From contig JAJPIK010000054.1 of NCBI GenBank assembly GCA_021324795.1, positions 1-64,000 of the forward strand: 64,000 nucleotides of DNA, given 5' to 3'. Positions within the stretch are counted from its first letter, which is position 1. Each line of letters begins with the position of its first letter. Below are positions 34,976 to 42,628 of this stretch, one piece after another. A program made the translations under genes and the position numbers. Below the pieces are notes generated by a model that was not told where the DNA came from, did not search any database, and saw only the letters and a program-made list of their open reading frames with translations. This DNA comes from Chloroflexota bacterium (lineage in GTDB: Bacteria; Chloroflexota; UBA6077; FW602-bin22; CADDYW01).

Positions 34976-35959
34976 ATGGCAAGCAACATTCCGACAGAAA
35001 ATCTTTACAAAACGGTTCACGGGATTGAAGAGGAGATTTCCAAGGTCATCGTTGGCCAGCACGAAGTCGTTCGCGACGTGCTCATCACGGTGCTCGCCGG
35101 TGGTCATGCGCTGCTCGAAGGTGTCCCTGGACTCGGCAAGACCTTACTCGTCCGTGTGCTCTCCGATGCGTTGGACCTTCAGTATAGCCGGATCCAGTTC
35201 ACCCCGGATTTGATGCCAGCCGACATCGTCGGGACCAACGTGATTAGCCTCGACGATTCCGGTTCACGGAGCTTCCGCTTCGAGGCTGGCCCGATCTTCG
35301 CAAACGTTGTCCTTGCTGATGAGATTAATCGAGCCACGCCGAAAACCCAATCAGCTTTACTCGAGGCGATGCAGGAGCAGACGGTGACCGTTAGCCGAAC
35401 GGTCCACCAGCTTCCCCAACCATTCTTCGTTCTTGCCACTCAGAATCCGGTCGAGATGGAAGGGACCTATCCGTTGCCGGAGGCCCAGCTCGATCGCTTC
35501 TTCTTTAAGCTACTTGTCCAGTATCCCAATGAAAAAGAGCTTGCCAACATTGTTGATCGAACGACGTCGAGCTACCGACCGCGTGTTCAAAAAGTGTGCG
35601 ATGGCCCAACGCTGATCCGAGTGTCAGCGATGGTGCGCGATGTCCCGGTTGCAAGTCACATCCGAGACTACGCAGTCAAGCTCGTCGTCTCAGCGCATCC
35701 CAATGCGCCAGACGCTCCCAAGTTCGTTCAACAGTTCGTTCGCCTCGGCCCCAGCCCACGGGGCGCACAAGCATTGGTGCTGGCCGGAAAAATTCGGGCG
35801 CTGCTCGAAGGTCGCTTCAACGTGTCTTTTGAAGACATTGCCGCGGTTGCGCACCCGGCGCTTCGCCATCGAATCATCCTCAACTTTCAAGCCGAGATGG
35901 AGGGAATGACGACTGACCGGGTGATCGACGAGCTACTCAAGAAGTTTCCGGGAGACTGA
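34976..35959 (+). CDS. MoxR-family AAA+ ATPase
   Basis: AAA+ chaperone-like ATPase, 327 residues. Walker A GVPGLGKT, the segment IQFTPDLMPADIVGTNV, Walker B VVLADEINRATPKTQSALLEAMQEQ, sensor ATQNPVEMEGTYPLPEAQLDRFF and a C-terminal lid are typical of MoxR, which helps assemble or activate metalloenzymes and other complexes. Genes for the usual partners (DUF58, von Willebrand proteins) are absent downstream. Its last 23 nt overlap the 3' end of the opposite NUDIX gene. Confidence 0.92.
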   Translation: MASNIPTENLYKTVHGIEEEISKVIVGQHEVVRDVLITVLAGGHALLEGVPGLGKTLLVRVLSDALDLQYSRIQFTPDLMPADIVGTNVISLDDSGSRSFRFEAGPIFANVVLADEINRATPKTQSALLEAMQEQTVTVSRTVHQLPQPFFVLATQNPVEMEGTYPLPEAQLDRFFFKLLVQYPNEKELANIVDRTTSSYRPRVQKVCDGPTLIRVSAMVRDVPVASHIRDYAVKLVVSAHPNAPDAPKFVQQFVRLGPSPRGAQALVLAGKIRALLEGRFNVSFEDIAAVAHPALRHRIILNFQAEMEGMTTDRVIDELLKKFPGD

Positions 35960-36575
35960 GCAGGGCCGGCAAGCAGAGCTGAGACCAGGTCTCAAACTCC
36001 GTCGACCTCTTGATGAGATCCTCCGGTAGATTAAACCGCCCATCGTGTAACGTCGTGTCACTCAATCGAACGGCCGGTGCGATCAGATCGGCCACGGCGA
36101 CGATGCCGACGTGGACCTGTCCCACTTCACTCGTGTCGTCATTGATAATTCCAACGTAGCGAATCCGTATTTCCTGGGCGGCTTCGGTGAGCTCGACCTC
36201 TTCCTGTAACTCCCGCTGAATGGCTCGATCCAGCCACTGTCGTCCAACCTGATCCTTCGCATCGTCGGCATTCAAATGACCGCCCACGCCAAGAGATCGG
36301 AGTCCTGCCAAGCGCGATTCACCGGCCCGCGAGGAGCGCTGGTAATGGAAGATAGAACGCCCAGCCCGCAAAATGACGTAACAGATGATCTGCTTGTAGC
36401 GAGGATCGTTTTCAGCCAGCGAACGCGCCAGGAAGCTAGCGACGCCGGGAGTAAAAACTGCCTCTAGGACCCGCTCCGCGTTCGGATCGAAGCCTTGCTT
36501 GAGGTCAATTGCCCGTAAGAAGTCAGCGGCGATGACAACCAACTTTTCATCGCCGCGGCGTCCATCACTCGCCAT
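35937..36575 (-). CDS. NUDIX-domain hydrolase
   Basis: A 212-residue protein with the core RELQEEVEL of the Nudix box behind GVGGHLNADDA, so the catalytic Glu pair is present, though the box departs from the consensus (no GU end). YKQIICYVILRAGRSIFHYQR resembles a group of NUDIX phosphoesterases of unknown substrate. The ATG at 36575 is preferred, as it overlaps the end of dcd by 11 nt with GAGGCGG upstream; a longer frame to 36620 also exists. Pairing with dcd suggests a nucleotide-pool role, as inference. Confidence 0.85.
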   Translation of the reverse strand: MASDGRRGDEKLVVIAADFLRAIDLKQGFDPNAERVLEAVFTPGVASFLARSLAENDPRYKQIICYVILRAGRSIFHYQRSSRAGESRLAGLRSLGVGGHLNADDAKDQVGRQWLDRAIQRELQEEVELTEAAQEIRIRYVGIINDDTSEVGQVHVGIVAVADLIAPAVRLSDTTLHDGRFNLPEDLIKRSTEFETWSQLCLPALLSLPETS

Positions 36576-37152
36576 CCGCCTCGCCCGGGATACGAAACTC
36601 ACGATGCAGCTCACTCGCACGTGGTCCCATCTGCCCCTGGTACTTACTGCCGATAGACGGGTCTCCGTATGGGTGATCGGCCGGCGTCGTCATACGGCTA
36701 AAGGAGATCTGCGCGATCCGCATTCCCGGGTACAAGGCGATAGGCAGATTCGCGACGTTACTCAGCTCCAAAGTAAGGCGTCCTACGAACCCCGGGTCGA
36801 CGTACCCCGCAGTTGAATGGATCATCAGGCCACAGCGCCCCAGTGAGCTTTTCCCGTCTAGCCGTCCGACGAGATCGTCCGGTATGCCAACAATCTCGCT
36901 CGTACTTCCAAGGACGAACTCGCCAGGATGTAGGATAAATGCCTCGCCCGCGTCAACCCGGATCAAATCGGTGAGATCGCTCTGTGGTTCTCGGACGTCG
37001 ATGTAGGGGCGACGGGAATTCCGAAAAACCAGGAATTCGGAGTAAAGGTGCAAATCGACACTGGAAGGTTGGACGCATTCCGGATGCAAGGGCTCAATGC
37101 GGATACGCCCTTGATTCAGTTGCTCCCGGATTGATCGGTCACTTAGGATCAT
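36565..37152 (-). CDS. dcd: dCTP deaminase
   Basis: Deaminates dCTP to dUTP (or onward to dUMP in bifunctional forms), 195 residues. MILSDRSIREQL opening, SSVDLHL, the catalytic region GKSSLGRCGLMIHSTAGYVDPGFVGRLTLELSN and the C-terminal SKYQGQMGP nucleotide lid are all typical. It is translationally coupled to a NUDIX hydrolase gene. Whether it also has dUTPase activity cannot be told from the sequence. Confidence 0.95.
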   Translation of the reverse strand: MILSDRSIREQLNQGRIRIEPLHPECVQPSSVDLHLYSEFLVFRNSRRPYIDVREPQSDLTDLIRVDAGEAFILHPGEFVLGSTSEIVGIPDDLVGRLDGKSSLGRCGLMIHSTAGYVDPGFVGRLTLELSNVANLPIALYPGMRIAQISFSRMTTPADHPYGDPSIGSKYQGQMGPRASELHREFRIPGEADGE

Positions 37153-37391
37153 CGGTCAGGGACTCCCGTCGAGAAATCGACCATGACTGGTGCGACGGCA
37201 CGCGATAACCGGCCGCGTCAATTGCAAGTCTACCACGTCGGAATTAACCGGGCGAAAGAGGCCGCCCGGTCGCTGCTTAAGGGATCATTTGAAAATCGCA
37301 TCGACAGTCGCTAAACCGAAAGAGCAGAGTCCTGCGCGCAAGTCGGCTATCCTTTTTCTCTGCCTCGGGAACATTTCGCTCACCCCGTGCG

Positions 37392-37420
37392 TTGATACAC
37401 TTGGATAGTCACGTTACAAA
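37392..37420 (+). promoter_or_regulatory. Candidate promoter of the SIMPL lipoprotein gene
   Basis: TTGATA (37392-37397), 17-bp spacer, TACAAA (37415-37420), then GAGGAG before the ATG at 37439; the leader would be about 12 nt. The rest of the 286-nt gap from 37153 shows no gene. Confidence 0.5.
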
Positions 37421-37438
37421 AGGGTCAGAGGAGCAGAA

Positions 37439-38329
37439 ATGTACAAGGTTTGCGGAACGTATCATCAACTCGCGAGTCTCATCGTTGCCGGCATCCTAAG
37501 CACGGGCATACTCGTGAGCTGCGCACCAAGCGGCTCGTCTCTGCAATCGATCCATGATGTCCCAACAACCGCAGTACAGTCAGGCAGTGCTCAAACCCCG
37601 AATGTCGCCGCGAATGGTAGTAACCCAAGCGCAGCTCCAGCCTTCGCCGTCGGCCAATCCAGCGTGGCCGGGGCGCCGACGCTCGCTTCATCATCCAATC
37701 TGGCATCGCCCGCTTCGACCGATTTACCACACGGCATCATCGTCTCCGGCACTGGCACGATCTCGGCGCCACCGGATGAAGCGTTCGTCACGGCCGGAGT
37801 TCAGACGCGGGCGACAACAGCCCAAGAGGCCCAGGGGCAAAACAATCAGACGATGCAAGCAGTCATTAGCGCACTCAAGGGGATGGGTATACCCGATAAG
37901 GACATTCAAACCAGTGGAATTTCCCTCTATCCGGTGATTGGCCAAAATCAAAACGTCACCGGTTACAACGCGTCGAACAACGTGACGGTGATAGTAGAAA
38001 ACGTAGATCAAACCGGAGCTGTGCTCGACGCCGCGGTCAAGGCCGGTGCCAATACCGCGAGCAACGTCCGTTTTGGCTTCAAAGACGATACCGCCGTGCG
38101 CAATAAAGCCCTGGCCGCGGCCGCTGCGGATGCGCGAACCAAGGCCGATGCCCTAGCCCGCGCTCTCGGGCTCAAGGTAACTGGCATCGAATCAGTATCA
38201 GAAGCTTCGACGAGCAGCCCAGTACCGCTCCCCGTCGCCAGCACCGCGGCCGGAGCAGCGGCTGCGGTGCCGGTCGAACCGGGCGAGCTCTCGGTCAGCG
38301 CCCGGGTGACGATCGTTTTCTCATTCTAA
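37439..38329 (+). CDS. SIMPL-domain (DUF541) lipoprotein
   Basis: A 296-residue exported protein. The signal peptide ends in LVSC with Cys28, a lipobox, so it is probably membrane-anchored outside the cell. A Ser/Ala/Pro linker reaches about residue 95. The rest is a SIMPL/DUF541 domain (IVSGTGTISAPPDEAFVTAGVQTRATTAQEAQ, then VEPGELSVSARVTIVFSF); the family includes periplasmic oligomers of unclear function linked to stress tolerance. Its stop overlaps that of the convergent iron-permease gene by 3 nt. Confidence 0.88.
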   Translation: MYKVCGTYHQLASLIVAGILSTGILVSCAPSGSSLQSIHDVPTTAVQSGSAQTPNVAANGSNPSAAPAFAVGQSSVAGAPTLASSSNLASPASTDLPHGIIVSGTGTISAPPDEAFVTAGVQTRATTAQEAQGQNNQTMQAVISALKGMGIPDKDIQTSGISLYPVIGQNQNVTGYNASNNVTVIVENVDQTGAVLDAAVKAGANTASNVRFGFKDDTAVRNKALAAAAADARTKADALARALGLKVTGIESVSEASTSSPVPLPVASTAAGAAAAVPVEPGELSVSARVTIVFSF

Positions 38330-39858
38330 GACTCCACCGCTGGCTCGCTGGAGCCAGCGGTCCGGCGCTGCACCGCCACAACACGGGTCGCGGCCACCAC
38401 GGCAATCAAGATCAGCACGAACTGTGCGAGCGTAGTTTGCCAGGTAGGAAACAGGCCCAAGACATCCAAGGAAGGGAGGAATGTCGCGACCGTCACCGGT
38501 ACCAGACCAGTCACTTGCAACGAGTGAATGCCAACTCCGACGAACTTGAAGCCAAGATAGAACAGCAAGATACTGATCACGCGGAAGAACGGTCGAATCG
38601 ACAAGCGCAGACCAAAGCGGAAGAACGCGATTCCGAACACCAGCAAAGCGAGGGAGCCAGCCGTGATGCCGAGAATCAGATCAGGGAGAGAGATGCCGGC
38701 CGCCATTCCGACGAAAATCAGAACCGTTTCTGCCCCTTCGCGAAAGACAGCTAAGAACGCCAACAGCGGGAGCGCGAAGGCGCTCCCGGAGGTCAAAGCC
38801 TGGCCAGAGCGGCTGGCGAGGAAGCGACGCCAATCGGCGAGGTGGCTTCGCCCATGCATCCAATAAGACACGTAAAGCAGCATTACCGCGGCGAACAGGC
38901 CAGTGACGCCTTCGAGAAGCTCACGATTGATCCCTGCCCCGACTCTGGCGAAGACCATCTGCATAGCGAAAGCTACGGCCAGGCTGGCAACGACGCCGAT
39001 TGCGGCACCGGTCCAAACTTGCCAGCGTAGATCGGAGCGACCAGCCCGGGTGACCAGTGCGAGCAGTGCACCAATCACGAGGAGAGCCTCAAGACCTTCA
39101 CGGAATAAAGTAATCGCCGCATCGAAAGGCATGTAGTGTGTCGCCGAACTGTTTTGCACGAGCTGCAGCTCGGTGCTCATCTGTTCAACGGTTTGCCCTG
39201 CCATGGCGAGGTCGGGGGTCGCCGATTGCAGATTGCTGTTGACCGTCGCCATTTGTGATTCGATGTCATGGTAGGAGGAAGGCGATTGCGCGGCAACTTG
39301 GGACTCGACCAACGGCCACGTCTGTTGGAAAGCGCGGATTCCGCTACGCGCGGCGGCAAGATTGCCCGAGGCAAGCGCCGCTTTCACCTCGGCCAAGTGG
39401 GCGATTTCGTCGCTTACACTCGCCGTGGCCGCTGGCACGGCCACCGACGTCGGATTCGCCGCCAGATCGGTTGATAGGACGGTCAACGCCTTTTCAAGAA
39501 GGTCTAGACGCGCCGCCGAATCCTCCGCGGGAGGGTTCGTTGCGAGTCCCTCGTTTGCCGCGTCCAAAGCTTGATCGACTTGCGCTTCGGATCGCGGGAA
39601 TTGCTGAGCAACGGTCGACTCGATAGGATGCCAGGTGCTTTCAAGCGCCTTGCCGGACTGCCGAGCCCCGGTCAGATTGCCGGTCGCCAGGGCGGCTTTC
39701 GCTTGGCTCACCTGTTGAAGCATCGCCATGACTGCAGAGCTTACATTGCCATGATTCGGGGTCGAGGTGGAGTCCGCAAACGCCGGCGCGACGAGGAGGA
39801 GCGCGAGCAGCGAGGCGAGGAGGACGAAAATACCAAGGCGAAAGTCCTGTCTGAACAC
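38326..39858 (-). CDS. FTR1-family iron permease with duplicated extracytoplasmic domain
   Basis: High-affinity iron permease, 510 residues. After a signal-like helix (10-27) come two tandem copies of about 53 residues (about 53-105 and 158-210) sharing KAALA.GNL..AR and TW..(I/V)ES.V..Q.P. The seven-helix FTR1 domain starts near 245 and holds the two iron-binding motifs REGLE (253-257) and REGAE (373-377). The duplicated part is predicted to lie outside and may bind iron. The GTG at 39858, with GAGG 6 nt upstream, is chosen over an upstream ATG that lies inside the promoter. It diverges from a Fur-family gene and has iron-box-like palindromes in its promoter. Confidence 0.9.
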   Translation of the reverse strand: MFRQDFRLGIFVLLASLLALLLVAPAFADSTSTPNHGNVSSAVMAMLQQVSQAKAALATGNLTGARQSGKALESTWHPIESTVAQQFPRSEAQVDQALDAANEGLATNPPAEDSAARLDLLEKALTVLSTDLAANPTSVAVPAATASVSDEIAHLAEVKAALASGNLAAARSGIRAFQQTWPLVESQVAAQSPSSYHDIESQMATVNSNLQSATPDLAMAGQTVEQMSTELQLVQNSSATHYMPFDAAITLFREGLEALLVIGALLALVTRAGRSDLRWQVWTGAAIGVVASLAVAFAMQMVFARVGAGINRELLEGVTGLFAAVMLLYVSYWMHGRSHLADWRRFLASRSGQALTSGSAFALPLLAFLAVFREGAETVLIFVGMAAGISLPDLILGITAGSLALLVFGIAFFRFGLRLSIRPFFRVISILLFYLGFKFVGVGIHSLQVTGLVPVTVATFLPSLDVLGLFPTWQTTLAQFVLILIAVVAATRVVAVQRRTAGSSEPAVES

Positions 39859-39871
39859 TACAACCTCACAA

Positions 39872-39911
39872 TTAGGTTTGCCTAACCTCAATTTAGGATA
39901 ACACAACCTAA
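39872..39911. promoter_or_regulatory. Two iron-box-like 19-bp palindromes upstream of the FTR1 gene
   Basis: Box 1, TTAGGTTTGCCTAACCTCA (39872-39890), matches 17 of 19 positions of the DtxR/IdeR-type iron box TTAGGTTAGCCTAACCTAA. Box 2, TTAGGATAACACAACCTAA (39893-39911), keeps both outer halves. Their centres are 21 bp apart, two helical turns. Box 2 lies within the predicted FTR1 promoter. Iron repression is the likely purpose. Confidence 0.65.
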
Positions 39912-39924
39912 TTCGAGCCGTCAA
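39895..39924 (-). promoter_or_regulatory. Candidate promoter of the FTR1 gene (minus strand)
   Basis: Read on the minus strand: TTGACG at 39924-39919, a 17-bp spacer, and TTATCC at 39901-39896 (or TATCCT at 39900-39895). The -35 is only 3 bp from the divergent -35 of the Fur-family gene. Iron box 2 overlaps the spacer and -10. Confidence 0.55.
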
Positions 39925-39927
39925 ACG

Positions 39928-39956
39928 TTGACACGAAAATATGATGCGCGTACACT
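39928..39956 (+). promoter_or_regulatory. Strong promoter of the Fur-family gene
   Basis: Perfect -35 TTGACA (39928-39933), 17-bp spacer and TACACT (39951-39956). Predicted start near 39963, giving a leader of about 67 nt. Confidence 0.7.
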
Positions 39957-39972
39957 CAAAGCAGTTTAGAAC

Positions 39973-39990
39973 AATTCCTAATTAAGAATT
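39973..39990 (+). promoter_or_regulatory. 18-bp palindrome, candidate Fur-family autoregulatory operator
   Basis: AATTCCTAATTAAGAATT, with 9-bp arms matching at 8 positions, lies just after the predicted start point of the Fur-family gene. AT-rich palindromes of this size are usual Fur/PerR targets. Function is inferred from position. Confidence 0.45.
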
Positions 39991-40029
39991 ACCGACTGCG
40001 CTAGATACGCTGATCGGACGCATGCCAGC

Positions 40030-40524
40030 ATGGAAAACAATCGGAAAGCGGCAAGCCCGAGCTCCAGATCAAATCGTCTTGATCAATTAGTTGCCAAGCT
40101 GCAGGCAGCACGGTATCGACTGACCCCACAGCGCTTGGCGCTCGTGCGCATGCTCGTGACTGACACCTCTCATCCGAGTGCCGATCAGATCTATGCCCGT
40201 TTGCGGACCGAGTATCCGACGATCAGCTTGGCTACTGTTTATAATACGCTTGAAGTCCTCGTCGACATCGGAGAGGCCCTCCCGCTGGATCTGAACGAAG
40301 GCTGGACACGTTACGACGTTCACCGTCCGGCCGCTCACCCCCATCTGGTTTGCCGGAAGTGTGGTCGAGTTGATGACCTCGAGATCGAAGGACTGAGTGA
40401 TTTCGTCAAAACGGCCAGGGCAAGTACCACCTTCAGCGATCTCCAACCTCGCATTTTCTTTGATGGCATCTGCCCGGATTGCAATCGGGCACTCGGCTCG
40501 GCTTCGGCAACGGGCATACCGTGA
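40030..40524 (+). CDS. Fur-family metal- or peroxide-responsive regulator
   Basis: Transcription factor of the Fur/PerR/Zur family, 164 residues. The winged helix (RYRLTPQRLALVRMLV, then SADQIYARLRTEYPTISLATVYNTLEVLVD) is followed by the metal-binding domain with HRPAAHPHLVCRKCGRVDDLE and CPDCNR, giving two CXXC pairs for structural zinc. The subtype (Fur or PerR) cannot be decided; YDVHRPAAHPHLVC is PerR-like. It diverges from the FTR1 gene and overlaps the next gene by 4 nt. Confidence 0.92.
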   Translation: MENNRKAASPSSRSNRLDQLVAKLQAARYRLTPQRLALVRMLVTDTSHPSADQIYARLRTEYPTISLATVYNTLEVLVDIGEALPLDLNEGWTRYDVHRPAAHPHLVCRKCGRVDDLEIEGLSDFVKTARASTTFSDLQPRIFFDGICPDCNRALGSASATGIP

Positions 40525-40811
40525 GTCTTGACCTCACTGGGGTGCTCGCGGTGATCATCGGTGCCGGTCTTGGTAATGGTCTGGGGCGGTGGCTCTGGGT
40601 AAAATATCAAATCCTCCTGTCCCCGTGGGCGGTGATCGCCATCTTGGCCATCTTTGGACTGATCACCCTGCGCATTTTTCAGATTCTTGGCCTATCCGCG
40701 TTCTGGCAGGGATTCTTTTTCCCGCTGCTCGTTGGCTGGGGCGCAGGTCTCTCGGTCACGCCAGCGCGCTTACCCAAGCAAAGCGCCTGGTGGGAAATCT
40801 GGAGGGAATAA
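40521..40811 (+). CDS. Small membrane protein coupled to the Fur-family gene
   Basis: A 96-residue protein with two or three hydrophobic helices (about 6-20, 31-50 and 58-75) and a short polar tail. The GTG start overlaps the fur stop as GTGA, so translation is coupled. I do not recognise the family. An association with metal or stress response is suggested only by the operon. Confidence 0.75.
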   Translation: MSLDLTGVLAVIIGAGLGNGLGRWLWVKYQILLSPWAVIAILAIFGLITLRIFQILGLSAFWQGFFFPLLVGWGAGLSVTPARLPKQSAWWEIWRE

Positions 40812-40838
40812 GACAGGCTGAGAGCTTTGCCTGTCAGA

Positions 40839-42590
40839 TCACGCGCCGCGATAGCGATTCGTGATCGGCAAGCGGCGGTCTCGCCCAAAGGCACGTGGCG
40901 TAATCTTTACTCCGGGCGGAGCTTGACGGCGCTTGTACTCGGTTCGATCGACGAGCTGAATCGTTTTGCGCACTATCGCTTCATTAAACCCCATGGCCAC
41001 GATCTCCTCGGCACTACGGTCTTCTTCGACGTACGCTTGTAAGATCGGATCCAGCACCGGGTACGGCGGTAGGCTATCAACGTCCCGCTGATTCGGCCGG
41101 AGCTCGGCGCTCGGCTCCTTCGTAAGCACGGCGACCGGAATCACCGGCTGCTCCCCCTGGAGGTTGCGCCATGCTGATAACTCATAGACCAGAGTCTTGG
41201 GAACGTCCTTCAACACCGCGAAACCGCCTGCCATGTCGCCATAGAGCGTCGCATAGCCGGTTGCCATCTCGCTCTTGTTGCCCGTCGTCAGCACGATCCA
41301 ACCAAACTTGTTTGAGATCGTCATCAGTACGTTCCCGCGCAAACGTGACTGCAGGTTCTCCTCTGCCAGGTTCGGCGCTGTCCCGGCGAACTTGTCGGCC
41401 AGCATATCAAGCATCGCCTGGTGGGCCGGCTCGATCGGAATTGTCCAATAGTCAATGCCGAGATTCCTGGCAAGCTCCCGTGCGTCTTCTTTGCTTCCTG
41501 CCGAGGAAAAACGTGACGGCATCGAGACCCCGACGACGTTCGCGGGACCAAGGGCATCGGCAGCGATGGTTGCGACGAGACTACTATCAATCCCTCCCGA
41601 TAAGCCAACCAAGGCACCTTGAAACCCATTCTTGCGGACGTAATCGCGCGTGCCAACGATGAGCGCTCGATAAACCTCGCCAATCGGATCTAAAGGACAC
41701 ACAGTCTGCTTCGGAAGCGGAGTGCGGGCTGGTCGTAAGCGATTCAGCGTGATCTTGGGCGTCGGCAGAGCATCGACGCTCGCACTGAGCTGCTCCTTCC
41801 GATGTCGGGGATCGTGTAGGCGACGACGGAAGACTGCCTCCAAATCAAGGTCAGCGAAGATGAGACTTTCTTCGAACTGCGGTCCCTCGGCGATCCGTCT
41901 TCCTTGCTCGTCGTAGACCATCGCGTTTCCGTCGAAGACAAGCTCGTCTTGTCCACCAACCATATTCGTGTAGGCAATAATGGCGGCGTTATCGGCCGCT
42001 CGCGTTGCGAGCATAGCTTCGCGGAAGCTTTTCTTGCCCCGGTGGTACGGCGAAGCATTCAGATTGAGAATTAGCTCGGCACCAGCGCGAACCTGCGACA
42101 CGGCCGGTCCGGTCGGATACCAGACATCCTCACAGATGTTCACCGCAAAGACGACTTCGCCCAGCGCGAAAATCGGCGCCTCGCTGCCAGCGCGGAAATA
42201 GCGGTCTTCATCAAAAACGCCGTAGTTGGGCAAGAACCGCTTGTGATAGACCCCGGCGAGGTTGCCGTCATGAATGACTGCGGCGGCATTATAGATGTCA
42301 CGCTTCGCGTCGACAAAGCCGACAACCGCCGTGATTCCATGGCAACGCGCGGCGAGCTGCTCCAGACGCTGAAGGTTATCAGCGATGAAGCGCGGCTTGA
42401 GAACCAAGTCTTCCGGCGGGTATCCGGTCAAGGCAAGCTCGGGGAAGATGACGATCTCAGCACCGGCTGCGCGAGCACGCTCGACATCAGCGGCAATCCG
42501 TTCGACATTGCCATCAAGGTCCCCGACCACGCTATTCAGTTGGGATAAGGCAAGGCGAATCGATCGCGCACTCACCGGATTCGTCCTCAT
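40839..42590 (-). CDS. nadE: Glutamine-dependent NAD+ synthase
   Basis: Makes NAD+ from nicotinic acid adenine dinucleotide with glutamine as ammonia source, 583 residues. The N-terminal nitrilase-like glutaminase domain (about 1-290) has Glu in FPELALTGYPPEDL, Lys in KRFLPNYGVFDE and Cys in NICEDVWYPTGP. The C-terminal synthetase has the ATP loop LVGLSGGIDSSLVATIAADALG and STGNKSE-like TTGNKSEMATGYATLYGD. The ATG at 42590 has TATACT 8 nt upstream and no Shine-Dalgarno; a GTG at 42575 behind GAGGAC is the alternative. Confidence 0.95.
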   Translation of the reverse strand: MRTNPVSARSIRLALSQLNSVVGDLDGNVERIAADVERARAAGAEIVIFPELALTGYPPEDLVLKPRFIADNLQRLEQLAARCHGITAVVGFVDAKRDIYNAAAVIHDGNLAGVYHKRFLPNYGVFDEDRYFRAGSEAPIFALGEVVFAVNICEDVWYPTGPAVSQVRAGAELILNLNASPYHRGKKSFREAMLATRAADNAAIIAYTNMVGGQDELVFDGNAMVYDEQGRRIAEGPQFEESLIFADLDLEAVFRRRLHDPRHRKEQLSASVDALPTPKITLNRLRPARTPLPKQTVCPLDPIGEVYRALIVGTRDYVRKNGFQGALVGLSGGIDSSLVATIAADALGPANVVGVSMPSRFSSAGSKEDARELARNLGIDYWTIPIEPAHQAMLDMLADKFAGTAPNLAEENLQSRLRGNVLMTISNKFGWIVLTTGNKSEMATGYATLYGDMAGGFAVLKDVPKTLVYELSAWRNLQGEQPVIPVAVLTKEPSAELRPNQRDVDSLPPYPVLDPILQAYVEEDRSAEEIVAMGFNEAIVRKTIQLVDRTEYKRRQAPPGVKITPRAFGRDRRLPITNRYRGA

Positions 42591-42598
42591 TCTCGTTT

Positions 42599-42604
42599 AG
42601 TATA
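42599..42604 (-). promoter_or_regulatory. -10 hexamer 8 nt before nadE
   Basis: On the minus strand TATACT (42604-42599) ends 8 nt before the ATG, which would make the mRNA leaderless or nearly so. A second TATAAT lies a little upstream. Confidence 0.45.
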
Positions 42605-42628
42605 CGGACAAATTATATCATTCTCAGA

